Below are positions 1 to 9,604 of a stretch of DNA of 64,000 bases, piece by piece. The stretch is from Actinomycetaceae bacterium. GTDB lineage: Bacteria > Actinomycetota > Actinomycetes > Actinomycetales > Actinomycetaceae. The DNA lies in contig JAUNVE010000009.1 in the NCBI GenBank assembly GCA_030537795.1, forward strand, positions 1 to 64,000, read 5' to 3'. The notes under the pieces were generated by a model, which searched no databases, was not told the origin of the DNA, and saw only the letters and a program-made list of their open reading frames with translations. The position numbers and the translations under genes were made by a program. The number at the start of each line of letters is the position of its first letter. Position 1 is the stretch's first letter.

Positions 1-780
1 GCACCGCACCATCCCGATCGCGCCGCGCGTTGAAACGCCCAGACGCGTGTGCTCGCTATCGCGCGTTGCCTGCGCAAGGCGAGCAACATAGTCCGTGATG
101 GCCCGATCCGTAAATGTCGACCCCACGAGGCCGATCCACTGATTGACCGTCGGAGCATCAACAACTGCCGACAGGTTCTTCGATCGGTCCGGTGCCGATG
201 CCCCATCGAGAACGTCAACAAACTGTTCATGGGGCGGGTAGCCAACCGACGTTTTCATCAAAAAACGGTCAAGCTGTGCCTCGGGGAGGCGGTATGTTCC
301 CGCCTGTTCAACCGGGTTCTGCGTCGCAATCACCATGAAAGGCTGCGGGGTAGCATACGTTCGACCATCAACCGTCACCTGGGATTCCTCCATGACCTCA
401 AGCAACGCGGCCTGAGTTTTCGGCGATGCGCGGTTAATCTCATCAGCCAACACGATCGACGCGAAAATCGGCCCGTGGTGAAACTCCCACTCCTGTTTGC
501 CCTGGTCGTAAATCGTCACACCGGTAATATCTGACGGCAGCATGTCGGGCGTGAACTGCACGCGCGAATGCTCCGCCGACACGGAGTTCGCGATCGATCG
601 GGCAAGCGCTGTTTTTCCCGTGCCCGGCGCGTCCTCCAACAGCAGGTGTCCCTGCGCGAACAAACAGGCGAGAGACAGTTGAATGACGTGGGGTTTTCCC
701 AGCAGTGCCTGCCCGATATTGGCTACCAGATGCGAGAACATCGCGGCGAACTCTCTCGCCTGCGCTTCACTCAAAGTCAC
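1..780 (-). CDS. MoxR-family AAA+ ATPase (partial, cut at window edge)
   Basis: The minus-strand reading frame runs open off the left edge; about 260 N-terminal residues are present. It has a Walker A GTGKT motif near residue 55, a Walker B-like VLADEINRA segment, and the MoxR signatures ALLEVMEE, ATQNPVEQ and YRLPEAQLDRF. MoxR ATPases act as chaperone-like factors that help assemble or activate metal-dependent or VWA-domain proteins. The start is a GTG at 780, 7 nt after an AAGG Shine-Dalgarno element and 16 bp after the stop of the giant Ig-like protein, so the two are probably cotranscribed. In actinobacteria such a pair is often followed by DUF58 and transglutaminase-like genes, which would lie outside the window. 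Confidence 0.93.
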   Translation of the reverse strand, partial: MTLSEAQAREFAAMFSHLVANIGQALLGKPHVIQLSLACLFAQGHLLLEDAPGTGKTALARSIANSVSAEHSRVQFTPDMLPSDITGVTIYDQGKQEWEFHHGPIFASIVLADEINRASPKTQAALLEVMEESQVTVDGRTYATPQPFMVIATQNPVEQAGTYRLPEAQLDRFLMKTSVGYPPHEQFVDVLDGASAPDRSKNLSAVVDAPTVNQWIGLVGSTFTDRAITDYVARLAQATRDSEHTRLGVSTRGAIGMVRC

Positions 781-796
781 GATAGGGCCTTCTTTC

Positions 797-3700
797 TCAC
801 TGTGCGTAGGTATTTTCGCATGCCAAATACGGTGCTTGGGTTTGGGATTTCATTCGTTGTCTGAACGTACTGTCGTTGGTGATGGTTGTGTTCCACCCAG
901 CCGGGCGCGCCTCTTGGCCGGTACGAATCGACTTGGTTTGTGATCCACCTGAGTCATCCGCTTGATATGTGCAGGAAGCCCAGCGCCGACTTGCGTCCTC
1001 GTACTTCACCCACACCTGACACGACGTCGCTCCGTCTTGACAATCGTGGAGGCCGTACGACAAACGAGGCGGAATACTCTCTACTCTCGAGGTTGAGGCT
1101 CCATTTTGTCCCAGAGAGTCTCTGGCCCAAACTTCAATCGTGTACTCTTTCCCGGGGCTGGTGGAAATCTCCAGTTCACCTGACTGAGGAATCTTGTTCG
1201 TCCCCGATCCCGCAACTTTAGCGTAGTGAGTCACCGGTAGGCCGCGACTACCAGATTGACTAGGCACGCGAAGAATGATCGTGTCCTGGCCGCGTTCGAT
1301 GGTGACTTCTGGAGCCAGCGGCACATCGTAATACGTGTTTTGCGTCGTAGCTTGGACTGGTTTCGAGACGAGTTCTTCCTCGTCAATAAAGGCACGTGAG
1401 CGGAATTCGAGAGTGACCACTTCGCCCGGCGTCATACTCGGATCAGCAAGGTTCTTCTGGAGATCTTTCCACGTCCCCGACCCCGGCATACGGTACTGGA
1501 TCTTCTGCTCTCTCGCGGTCACGCCGAAACCGGATTGGGCAAAAGCCTGGCTGACCGTCACCTGGCCGTGTCCTGTCACGGCCAACTGTGAAATCTCGGG
1601 TTGAGGAAGCGCCACGGGAAGCATGCGAATCGGCTGAGCAGAAGCTGTTTCCTTTGAATCGCCCGCCCTATTTGTCGCGGTGACAACGGCGCGCACGGTT
1701 TTACCATACGCAATGCCTGCGACACTGGTTGATGTTTGTTTCGCACTCACGGTCTGTTCAGCCAGCTTCTCCGCGCCCTCCATGACACGCACGGTCACTG
1801 TTTCGATTGCGCTACCGTTGTTTCCACCCAACGACCAGGTGACGTTGACCGCCCCCGTGTTGTCACCACGCTCACCGCGAGCAATGGACACCTGCGTGGG
1901 AGCCTCGGGCTTTCCAAACGGAACCGCACCCGAACTCAGTTCGGAGGACGTCGACGGCTTCTCCGCGCGGTTAAAGGCCTGGACAGAGGCCCGATACGAC
2001 GTACCATTGGTTAAACCGGTGAAAGAAGCCACCAAATCTCCATCGGCAGCAACACGCTGTCGCATGTCACCCGGTTGCAATGTCACCTCGTAATGGGTGA
2101 CGGGGGACCCCAGTGATGTCGTGGGGGCGACGTGCACCGCTACCGCCTGATCCTTCGGTTCAAGCCTCGGTGGGCTCGGCTGATTCGGCTGTACGTCAAC
2201 CAGTACCGGTGCCGACCACCCGGAAGCTGCCGATGTTCCCATTTCATTATCTGCGGTGACCCGGAACCGATGCCTATCACCATTCGACAGTCCCGTCACC
2301 GCGCATTCGGTTGACGCACAGGTCGCACTCACGCCAGATTCTGACACCACTGTGAAACTGCTAATTGGAGCCCCGTTATTTGCCCCGGCCTCAAAAGACA
2401 CGGTTGCTACCCCGGGCCCCGTCGGAACCGCCACCACATTCTTTGGCGCCTGCGGCTTATCTCGCACAACGGCACGAATGATTCCCTTAACTCTGCGCGA
2501 CGGGTCATCGGTTGCATCAGCCACCGTATACTCCACGAGCACCGTACCGATATACCCCTTCTTCGGTGTCACCGACACCGATAGGCCGCGTGCGTCCACC
2601 GTTCCCTCCCCGGACGTAATTCGCGGAGATCCCACAATCGTCATCGGTTTTCCTGGAAACGGGTTGAGCAGATACTGCGTCACATCGAGTTGTTCCGTCA
2701 CTCCTGGGCGGGCCCGACCCAGCACGGCCTCCGACGCCTGAATGAGTGGACGCGTCGACGCAGCGACGTGAACCGGCAATGCGCCCGCTACCTTCCCAGA
2801 GCCGTCGTCAATACTCACGTCGATGGAGCCGAGCAATCCCACCGGGCGGGCGGTCGTCAGCTCAACCGACAGTTGACATCCGCTCAATGAAGCGGAAAGC
2901 TCGGAGGGAACACGGTCCAATCGATATTCGAAGGATGCCGGATCCGTGCCGTCGGGATCTTCCACCATGCTGCACAGGTTCACCGTGGTTTGGCCCTCAC
3001 CCTTCGTCACACTGAGCGGAGACGGTCGGAATATCGGCGGACGATTCTTCTGCGACGTCACCTCAATCGGAATCGTCAAACGAGCCCGCAACGCTGAATT
3101 ATCGTCATCCACCGGCCCATCCGCCACCTCAAACGTGACCGAGGTCGATCCCGCAAAATTCTGATCCGCCGTCATCACCAGTTGAGTGCCACCCTGCTCA
3201 ACCGGTTTCACACTCGCTCCCAGCGCTGACTTCACGGCCTCTGGATCAGCCAACTCCGGTTTTCTGCCGGGCCGAACAATGACATATTCGCTCAGCTCCA
3301 ACGTCATCTCTTCACCCGCGCGCATCGACACGGGAAGGAGAGTTGAATTCAGCTTCGGACGTTCGACCTCATAGCCCGGAACCGAAACGACCGCGTAGCC
3401 CTCCAGCCCATCAATATCCTCAACCCGATACACCACAGAGCGGCGCTTTTCCATGACGTCAATAACCAGTTGTTGATCGACAACTGACACCCCCGGATCA
3501 GTGGATGACACGATGAGATCATCGCGGTCCCCATCGGGATCAATATCGTTATCGAGAACCGACACGTGCACGCGTTCTCCACCCTGGCGGTCAACTTCTT
3601 CAGTGGTCACAATGTCGTCGTGAGCCTGGGGAGCTCGTAGCGGAGCCTGCGAATCAACATGGACGGTGAGCAGTCCGGTAGCGTGACCACCGCGGCCATC

Positions 3701-6700
3701 CGTCACCTCGTACCCGATCGTCATCGTCGTATCCGTCGACGGAGTACCCACCACCACCAGATTGTCTCGCTGCTCCAATCGCGTCGCCGCATCACCAACC
3801 TGGGACACCGAATCCTCAACTAAACTCAGAGCGTCCCCATCGGGATCAATATCATTAGCTAACACGTCAACTGCAATCACGCGGTTAGGGCGAACCCGCA
3901 CCGTGTCAGGAACCGCCGTGGGCACCTGATTCGTTGCGGAGGGCGGAGCAATCCCCACCCGGACGCGCGCCACCGACTGCTTCCCCAACCGATCTTCAAC
4001 AATGTATGTAAACGAATCAGTACCGCGAACATCCCGCGAAGGCGTGTACTCCAACCAGTTCGTTCCCAGCTCCACAAATCCTTTATCCGCCGGCTGTTGA
4101 AGCCCCACGAGCGTCACCGAATCACCATCCGGATCAATCCCATCGAGAGGTACCGGAATACGACTCATCTGACCCGCAATCGCCCACGCCACAAGGTCTT
4201 TCGGTTGCGGCGCTGAGTTCGCGCCCTCCGACTCCTCAATCACCTCAATGGTCACGTTTGAAGACGCAAAATTACCCTCTGAATCCCGCACCGTGTACGT
4301 CAGTCGATACGAGCCCGGCTCATCTTTCGCTTGGAATCGAACGCGTTTCCCGGACACGAAAGCTAGTCCCGCAGTTTCAGGTATGTCGTGCTCTAACTCC
4401 GGATCCACGGTCAGCGGTAACCCGTTAACGGAACGGTCGTTGGCCACTACGTCAACCGACCCCACGTCTCCCACGCGCACGCGCAACCGATCCGGCTGCG
4501 GTTGCGGCGGTGCGGACGCATCAATAGCCGCCACGGGAAGAACCATGACATTCGCCGAGGCTTCATTCACACCATTCGACACCGTGTACGACAGGCGTGT
4601 CGGCTCTTCCAAGCCCGACTGCGACGTGATGCGTAACAGGTGGTGATCTACCAGCGTCACCTGTAGCGGCGAATCATCCGGAATACGCACAGACTGAACG
4701 ACGAGCACTCCACCGCCGGGATCGGAATCATTATTGAGCACCGCCGCGAGCGCCACTCCCCCGGCTGGTAACGTCACCAAGTCATCTTGGGCTACCGGCA
4801 CCGAATCATCGGTGCGATCAAGTACATCAATACGAATAACACCCACCGCAGACGCCGGACCATCGGTCACCGTATACGTCAGGTAGTACGTGCCCTTCGC
4901 GCTCGCAATGAACTCAAACGACCCCAGATCAAGCTGGGGAGTAATCGATGTTCCCGGCGGAGGAGCCGACACGGACACGAGCGCCAACCGATCTCCATTC
5001 GGATCCGTATCGTTTTCCAAAGGCGATACCGAAATCGGCTCTCCCGCGCGAACCACAACGAAATCCCCATTCGCCACCGGAGGCAGATTACCCGTTTCAC
5101 GAATATCGAGATTGACGTATCCTTCGCGACTATCACGCCCATCCGACATGACAATCGTGATGCGCTTAACACTTGGAGTAGATCCCAGATCGTGTATGGA
5201 TAGCGCGCCCTCCTGGCGGAACTGCACCTGCACGCCCTCCGGTGCGATCACCGACTCGAGAAAGAACTGATCCCCATCGGGATCCACCCAATCTGGTAAC
5301 ACGTTGTACTCAACTTGAGCACCGCTTTCAACCACCACCGTAGGCACGCGGCGCTGCTCAGGCGCCTCGTTGACATCCCATCCGCGCACGTCAATAGCCA
5401 CATTAGCCGAATCGGTGCCACCGCGCCCATCCGAAGCCTGATACACGAACGAAAACGACCCCGTTGCCTCCGCCGGCGTATCGATCTGCAACGCCGCACC
5501 CCCGCGCGTCGGTGACACGATTCCCGCATCCGGTGGGGTCACCACAGACGCCGTCAGTAAATCACCATCCGGATCCGAATCATTCATCAGCACCGGCAAC
5601 ATCGTCGTTGCCCCGGGGCGCACCCCGAAATCATCGTCGTTCGCGACAGGTGGTCGATTGTCTTTTTCACGATCTGGATCAACCACCTCATCGGTGGTCT
5701 GCGGAGACTCATCGTCTTCTTCCTGGGCCTTCAAATCCGCATCTATTTCATCCCAATTGTCGACGAGCACCATGTTCTGTTCGGGAAGCCAGACCATGCC
5801 CGAACCCGTGTCATTTAATACGATGACATCGCGATTAATGCGAAAAACCGCCGTGGAAGCCGCCGCCAGCGTGTCAACCTCCATGCGCGTGGACTGATTA
5901 TCGTCATCACACCAACGGGCAAAGTAGCCTGTTCCCGTCCATGCTCCGTAAGCGCAGCCTCCAAACATCACTGGAGAGGCGGGGTGGCCTGTCGAGCCTC
6001 CATTTTCGGAAGCGCTAAACTCCTCCATCTCGCCGCTATTGAGCGCTATCGTCCACAGTGAGTTTGGGCCCGCAAGGACAACCGAATCGGCAGCCTCGCC
6101 CGACTGCTGCAATTCGACATCACGCACCGGCAATTCGACAGTTTTCCCTCCCGGTAAACGCACCCGCGCAGCCGTGTGATCAACGATTACGGGCTCCTCC
6201 CCCACCATCGCAATTGATAAGGCGTTGGAAGAAGATGCGTCAGCAAGAGCTTCAACCGACGTCTGATAGCCGATTCCCGCCGGTTTCACCGTCACAATCT
6301 GATTCGTCTGGGCGGAAGCGGCAACCACGGTCCCGTCGGTCGATGCCGCAACCACACCACCGGGAAGCGCATACTCAAGTGCAGACTGCTCTCCCAAACC
6401 CAAATGGGGCACTTCACTCGCCTGCGACACCCACAGGTGCCCGGATTCTGGGTCGAGAATACCGACCTGGTTTCCTCCCTGCGCGATCACTCCATCAAAT
6501 CCAAAACTCATGGTCGCGCTCAGGCTCGCACTCGCCGGGTCAATCGTCGCAACCGAAGCTCCCGAACGATCCTCGAATACGACATCTCTTTCAAACTGCG
6601 AAATATCGAATGAGGTCGCATCTACTCGCAAACCAGATTCGAGAGTGCGCGCAGGATAGTTGAGGTGGCCAACAATTCGTCTCTCCTCATTTGTCACCCA

Positions 6701-6937
6701 TACGCCACCCTCGTTTAAATCTACGCGCGCTTCGGGAACTCCGGGATGTAGCACGGCCAGCACTGCCACCACGAGGCTAATCACGGTAAAAACCACAGCC
6801 GGAATATGTGTTTTCAGAAAAGAAAAAGAAGCCAAACCAACAGTTTTCAGACGCCCGGGAAAGCCGATCACTCCGCCCTGAAGTGCGCGTACCACTGTCG
6901 AGGTGATTCTCCCTAGGTCAACGTTGACAAAGCGCAT
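797..6937 (-). CDS. Giant membrane-anchored Ig-like / fibronectin type III repeat surface protein
   Basis: About 2,046 residues. One hydrophobic segment lies near residues 47-66, so a short N-terminus is probably cytoplasmic and the rest exported. Residues ~70-430 form a repeat-poor region, perhaps a beta-propeller. From ~430 to ~1420 there are 9-10 tandem Ig/cadherin-like modules with a ~95-residue period, recognisable by NDxDPDGD-type loops (for example near 457, 555, 647, 937, 1030 and 1133). Several fibronectin III modules follow from ~1490. The acidic loops resemble calcium-binding linkers. No LPXTG sorting signal is seen, so anchoring would be by the N-terminal helix. I chose the ATG at 6937 because GGAGG lies 7 nt upstream; the GTG one codon earlier is only 4 nt away. 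The adjacent moxR is translationally close. Likely an adhesin or cell-envelope scaffold; the ligand is unknown. Confidence 0.9.
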   Translation of the reverse strand: MRFVNVDLGRITSTVVRALQGGVIGFPGRLKTVGLASFSFLKTHIPAVVFTVISLVVAVLAVLHPGVPEARVDLNEGGVWVTNEERRIVGHLNYPARTLESGLRVDATSFDISQFERDVVFEDRSGASVATIDPASASLSATMSFGFDGVIAQGGNQVGILDPESGHLWVSQASEVPHLGLGEQSALEYALPGGVVAASTDGTVVAASAQTNQIVTVKPAGIGYQTSVEALADASSSNALSIAMVGEEPVIVDHTAARVRLPGGKTVELPVRDVELQQSGEAADSVVLAGPNSLWTIALNSGEMEEFSASENGGSTGHPASPVMFGGCAYGAWTGTGYFARWCDDDNQSTRMEVDTLAAASTAVFRINRDVIVLNDTGSGMVWLPEQNMVLVDNWDEIDADLKAQEEDDESPQTTDEVVDPDREKDNRPPVANDDDFGVRPGATTMLPVLMNDSDPDGDLLTASVVTPPDAGIVSPTRGGAALQIDTPAEATGSFSFVYQASDGRGGTDSANVAIDVRGWDVNEAPEQRRVPTVVVESGAQVEYNVLPDWVDPDGDQFFLESVIAPEGVQVQFRQEGALSIHDLGSTPSVKRITIVMSDGRDSREGYVNLDIRETGNLPPVANGDFVVVRAGEPISVSPLENDTDPNGDRLALVSVSAPPPGTSITPQLDLGSFEFIASAKGTYYLTYTVTDGPASAVGVIRIDVLDRTDDSVPVAQDDLVTLPAGGVALAAVLNNDSDPGGGVLVVQSVRIPDDSPLQVTLVDHHLLRITSQSGLEEPTRLSYTVSNGVNEASANVMVLPVAAIDASAPPQPQPDRLRVRVGDVGSVDVVANDRSVNGLPLTVDPELEHDIPETAGLAFVSGKRVRFQAKDEPGSYRLTYTVRDSEGNFASSNVTIEVIEESEGANSAPQPKDLVAWAIAGQMSRIPVPLDGIDPDGDSVTLVGLQQPADKGFVELGTNWLEYTPSRDVRGTDSFTYIVEDRLGKQSVARVRVGIAPPSATNQVPTAVPDTVRVRPNRVIAVDVLANDIDPDGDALSLVEDSVSQVGDAATRLEQRDNLVVVGTPSTDTTMTIGYEVTDGRGGHATGLLTVHVDSQAPLRAPQAHDDIVTTEEVDRQGGERVHVSVLDNDIDPDGDRDDLIVSSTDPGVSVVDQQLVIDVMEKRRSVVYRVEDIDGLEGYAVVSVPGYEVERPKLNSTLLPVSMRAGEEMTLELSEYVIVRPGRKPELADPEAVKSALGASVKPVEQGGTQLVMTADQNFAGSTSVTFEVADGPVDDDNSALRARLTIPIEVTSQKNRPPIFRPSPLSVTKGEGQTTVNLCSMVEDPDGTDPASFEYRLDRVPSELSASLSGCQLSVELTTARPVGLLGSIDVSIDDGSGKVAGALPVHVAASTRPLIQASEAVLGRARPGVTEQLDVTQYLLNPFPGKPMTIVGSPRITSGEGTVDARGLSVSVTPKKGYIGTVLVEYTVADATDDPSRRVKGIIRAVVRDKPQAPKNVVAVPTGPGVATVSFEAGANNGAPISSFTVVSESGVSATCASTECAVTGLSNGDRHRFRVTADNEMGTSAASGWSAPVLVDVQPNQPSPPRLEPKDQAVAVHVAPTTSLGSPVTHYEVTLQPGDMRQRVAADGDLVASFTGLTNGTSYRASVQAFNRAEKPSTSSELSSGAVPFGKPEAPTQVSIARGERGDNTGAVNVTWSLGGNNGSAIETVTVRVMEGAEKLAEQTVSAKQTSTSVAGIAYGKTVRAVVTATNRAGDSKETASAQPIRMLPVALPQPEISQLAVTGHGQVTVSQAFAQSGFGVTAREQKIQYRMPGSGTWKDLQKNLADPSMTPGEVVTLEFRSRAFIDEEELVSKPVQATTQNTYYDVPLAPEVTIERGQDTIILRVPSQSGSRGLPVTHYAKVAGSGTNKIPQSGELEISTSPGKEYTIEVWARDSLGQNGASTSRVESIPPRLSYGLHDCQDGATSCQVWVKYEDASRRWASCTYQADDSGGSQTKSIRTGQEARPAGWNTTITNDSTFRQRMKSQTQAPYLACENTYAQ

Positions 6938-7118
6938 CACTCGACCTCCATCGGCTTGAGGCTTCCTTAGCTCAATCGCAAGCTAAAATACCAGATCCAT
7001 CACCTATCAAAGACCAAGTCACACAGTATGGACAGTTATTTTTGAGCAACTGCTGTGAAAGCTCCCGCGGCACATGCGCAGGTCACCGGCTCAAAAGTAG
7101 CATCGCGGAGAAAAGCTA

Positions 7119-7154
7119 GCGGCCCGCTGCGCTTTCACGCTGGCAGCGGGCCGC
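7119..7154 (-). terminator. Rho-independent terminator after the deacetylase gene
   Basis: A 12-bp perfect stem (GCGGCCCGCTGC against its complement) with a 12-nt loop is followed on the minus strand by GCTAGCTTTTCTC. It lies 28 bp past the stop of the deacetylase gene and insulates the Ig-like gene. Confidence 0.82.
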
Positions 7155-7181
7155 AGAAGCAGGAACAATCCTGCTGTGCGT

Positions 7182-8063
7182 TTATCCTTGGAACGGGAAG
7201 CGTTCACGGAAGTCTGCTGCGACCTCTTCAAACGTGCACCACTCAACGCCCGGGTAGCGATCAATATGGTTGAATACGCGCTCAAGCATCATGAGTACCT
7301 GCGGGCGTCCGGATACGTCAGGGTGAATCGTGAATGGGAATACCGCATAGTCCATCTCTCGATAGATCCAGTCAAACTGATCAGTCCACAACTTCTCGAT
7401 GACCTGCGGCGATACAAACCCGTGCGAGTTCGGGCTCTTCTTAATGAACATCATGGGCGGCAAATCATCGACATACCAGTTGGCGGCAATCTCAACTAGG
7501 TCAACCTCTTTGCCGTGTTTCAGTGGCTTCATCCATTCCTTCGCCGGCTTGGAATAGTCAATCTTTGTCCATTCATCACCCACGCGCGCATAGAACGGAG
7601 TGAAATCGTTGTAGGACTGAGAGTTGTCGTAGCTGAATCCGTTGTCCAAAAGTAGCTGAGCAGTAAATGCGCTCATCTCCCACCACGGGGCAACATAGCC
7701 GACAGGTTTCTTCCCGGTGAGTTTCTCGGATAGCTCCATACAGTAGCCGAGAACGTCCGTTTCCTGCTGCTCACTCATCGCCACCGGGTTTTCGTGAGAA
7801 TACCCGTGCAGTCCAATCTCGAAGCCCGCCTCGACTACGTCCTCAACCTGCTTGGGGAATGTTTCCATCGAATGTCCCGGGATAAACCACGTGGCCGGCA
7901 TATTGCGGCGCTGAAGTAGCTGACGCAAACGCGGCATCCCCACTTCACCGGCAAATACGCCTCGCTGAATATCGTTGGGAGAGTCCTCCCCCTGGTAGGA
8001 ACCAAGCCAACCCGCCACTGCGTCAACGTGTACGCCAACACATACTTTGATGTTCTTAGCCAT
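7182..8063 (-). CDS. Polysaccharide deacetylase-family protein (PuuE/HP0310-like)
   Basis: About 293 residues, a NodB-homology metal-dependent amidase/deacetylase. Visible motifs are an N-terminal [10 protein letters not shown] segment carrying the putative catalytic Asp, the metal-binding [10 protein letters not shown] segment (H-x3-H), a YVAPWWE segment and a C-terminal [11 protein letters not shown] segment. This layout matches the cytosolic, signal-less branch that includes Pseudomonas PuuE allantoinase and Helicobacter HP0310, rather than secreted chitin or peptidoglycan deacetylases: there is no signal peptide. The start is ATG 8063, after GGAGGAAAGGTGACAAAA; an upstream in-frame codon adds an unlikely ten residues. 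It begins 38 bp after the asparaginase gene, same strand, so the two probably form one transcript. The substrate is undetermined; a cyclic amide or an N-acetyl group are both possible. Confidence 0.85.
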   Translation of the reverse strand: MAKNIKVCVGVHVDAVAGWLGSYQGEDSPNDIQRGVFAGEVGMPRLRQLLQRRNMPATWFIPGHSMETFPKQVEDVVEAGFEIGLHGYSHENPVAMSEQQETDVLGYCMELSEKLTGKKPVGYVAPWWEMSAFTAQLLLDNGFSYDNSQSYNDFTPFYARVGDEWTKIDYSKPAKEWMKPLKHGKEVDLVEIAANWYVDDLPPMMFIKKSPNSHGFVSPQVIEKLWTDQFDWIYREMDYAVFPFTIHPDVSGRPQVLMMLERVFNHIDRYPGVEWCTFEEVAADFRERFPFQG

Positions 8064-8101
8064 TTTTGTCACCTTTCCTCCGGGGCGCCGCACCGTTACG
8101 G

Positions 8102-9115
8102 CTATTGACCCCGCCAGTATTTTTGAAATTGCTGTCTAATCTGTGTCAATGAAAAGCCCGCGTCCATCATGAGAAACAGTGCAAGCCGGGATTTCCTCGC
8201 CGACAATTGCCCCGTCAGAATAATTCCTCGGCGCAGGAGGTCAGCCTCCGCCCCCGCATACCCGTATAGTGCTCGAGCGGTACCGGACTGAGAAGTGCGT
8301 GACGCCACCAGCACCGGGATATCTCGCTTCACCAGGGTTTCCAGGCGATCTGCCATTGAAGCCGACACGTGCCCTACTCCCGAACCGTTCACCACCACCG
8401 CTGGAAAACGGTCTCCGTCGATGGCATCGAGTATTTCGCCGCGTTCGTCAAAGGCGGCCTCTACAATCGGGATGCAAAGGTGCGTATTGGCGGGTGGCGC
8501 AAACTGCGGGCGTTGCCGTCCAGCCTGCGTTACCGTCCCCCACCGGTTTTCAAAGGATCCTTCTCTCACGTAACCGAGCGGCCCAAAACCCGCAGAGGTG
8601 AACGCTTCGAGAGCATGAGAATCTTCCTTTGCAACCGTGAGTGCGAGATGAACCTGCTGGTTGAGGCAGGCGAGTACTCCCCAGTTCCGGGCATCGTCGC
8701 TGGCCGCGCACACAATAGAATCATGCAGATTAGCCGCTCCATCAGCACCGAGCAGGTCTCCCGACCGCATCGCGCCCGTCAATACTAGTGGTTCCGGCCG
8801 GTCCCACAGGAGGTCAAGAAAAAACGCCGATTCTTCGAGAGTATCCGTACCGTGCGTGAGTACCACCCCGCGCGCTCCCGCCTGCACGCGCTCGCGCGCC
8901 CACCGGTGCGCCGCGACAAGCTCGTTAAGTGTCAAGGACGGCGACGGGGCAGATGTCACGGTAGTCGCTTCAATCTCAGCGACGCTATTAATCTGCGGGA
9001 TCTCAGCCAGCAAATCAGCCGCGGTGAGCTTGGGAACTACCGGCTCACCGGAGTGTGCCTGCCGCATGCCAATTGTTCCGCCGAGCGCAGCAACCGCGAT
9101 GCGTGGAAGAGTCAT
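8102..9115 (-). CDS. L-asparaginase-family amidohydrolase
   Basis: 337 residues of the asparaginase/glutaminase fold. The first catalytic Thr sits in ALGGTIG (residues ~10-16) and the second in the THGTDTLEE motif (~88-96), followed by the conserved TGAMRS segment. The family hydrolyses asparagine to aspartate and ammonia, or related amides. No signal peptide is visible, so it is cytosolic. It is the first gene of a two-gene unit with the PuuE-like deacetylase; that pairing of two C-N hydrolases hints that the true substrate may be an intermediate of a short amide-degradation route rather than free asparagine. The Shine-Dalgarno before ATG 9115 is weak. Confidence 0.9.
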   Translation of the reverse strand: MTLPRIAVAALGGTIGMRQAHSGEPVVPKLTAADLLAEIPQINSVAEIEATTVTSAPSPSLTLNELVAAHRWARERVQAGARGVVLTHGTDTLEESAFFLDLLWDRPEPLVLTGAMRSGDLLGADGAANLHDSIVCAASDDARNWGVLACLNQQVHLALTVAKEDSHALEAFTSAGFGPLGYVREGSFENRWGTVTQAGRQRPQFAPPANTHLCIPIVEAAFDERGEILDAIDGDRFPAVVVNGSGVGHVSASMADRLETLVKRDIPVLVASRTSQSGTARALYGYAGAEADLLRRGIILTGQLSARKSRLALFLMMDAGFSLTQIRQQFQKYWRGQ

Positions 9116-9252
9116 GACTGTACACCCGCTTGCCTATTGAGTTTCGATTAGAAGATCGTGCTAATAAAACCGTATCAGTACTTCGATCATCCATTCCCGA
9201 AAACGAGTTACCTGCGGAATCGCTTCGCGGTGTGGCGGCGCCACTGTACTCG

Positions 9253-9283
9253 TAGGCTCTGCCTAGCGCGCATAGGCTCTCTC
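9253..9283. repeat. TAGGCTCT palindromic motif, two copies
   Basis: TAGGCTCTGCCTA at 9253-9265 is a perfect inverted repeat (TAGGC-TCT-GCCTA). A second, imperfect copy, TAGGCTCTCTC, starts at 9273. Related copies occur at 16040 and 17568, all between genes. Function is unknown; they could be protein-binding sites or degenerate dispersed repeats. Confidence 0.4.
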
Positions 9284-9307
9284 AGTACCGCGAGCGCCCC
9301 ATCAACT

Positions 9308-9326
9308 CCGCAGTCTTTGACTGCGG
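9308..9326 (-). terminator. Hairpin downstream of tRNA-Arg
   Basis: A perfect 8-bp stem (CCGCAGTC/GACTGCGG) with a 3-nt loop lies 18 nt past the 3' end of the tRNA on the minus strand. There is no clear U-tract, so termination efficiency is uncertain. Confidence 0.5.
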
Positions 9327-9343
9327 GACATGATGTTGATCTG

Positions 9344-9416
9344 TGCCCTCGAGACGATTCGAACGTCCGACACCCGCTTTAGGAGAGCGGTGCTCTATCC
9401 CCTGAGCTACGAGGGC
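9344..9416 (-). tRNA. tRNA-Arg (anticodon CCT)
   Basis: On the minus strand a 73-nt cloverleaf can be drawn: acceptor GCCCTCG paired with CGAGGGC plus discriminator A, a D-arm with TAGCTCAGGGGATAGAGCA, an anticodon stem CCGCT/AGCGG closing the loop CTCCTAA (anticodon CCT), and a T-arm with GTTCGAATC. CCA is not encoded. It reads AGG codons. Confidence 0.95.
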
Positions 9417-9604
9417 AAGTGGCTTTAGCTTACCGCAGGGACGTGTCGGGATTGAAAATCAGTGGAGGGCGTAAAGATCCTGCCGCTAGCGTCGTATCCG
9501 TACGCCCAGCATGAAACTGGCCCCGCTCCCACAAATATGAAACGGCACTTCGCTTCCCGAAACTCGAGTCCGTGCGGGTCCGCGCACCACGGCCGCACTC
9601 ACGC

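Noticed and set aside
3530..5590. Repeated CCATCGGGATC-like DNA as a mobile repeat
   Set aside because: These repeats encode the DPDGD loops of tandem Ig-like modules.
6058..6663. 201-codon plus-strand frame opposite the Ig-like gene
   Set aside because: Pro/Arg/Ser-rich composition is the antisense shadow of a real coding frame.
797..6937. Sortase-anchored LPXTG protein
   Set aside because: The C-terminus ends in ENTYAQ without LPXTG, hydrophobic helix or charged tail.
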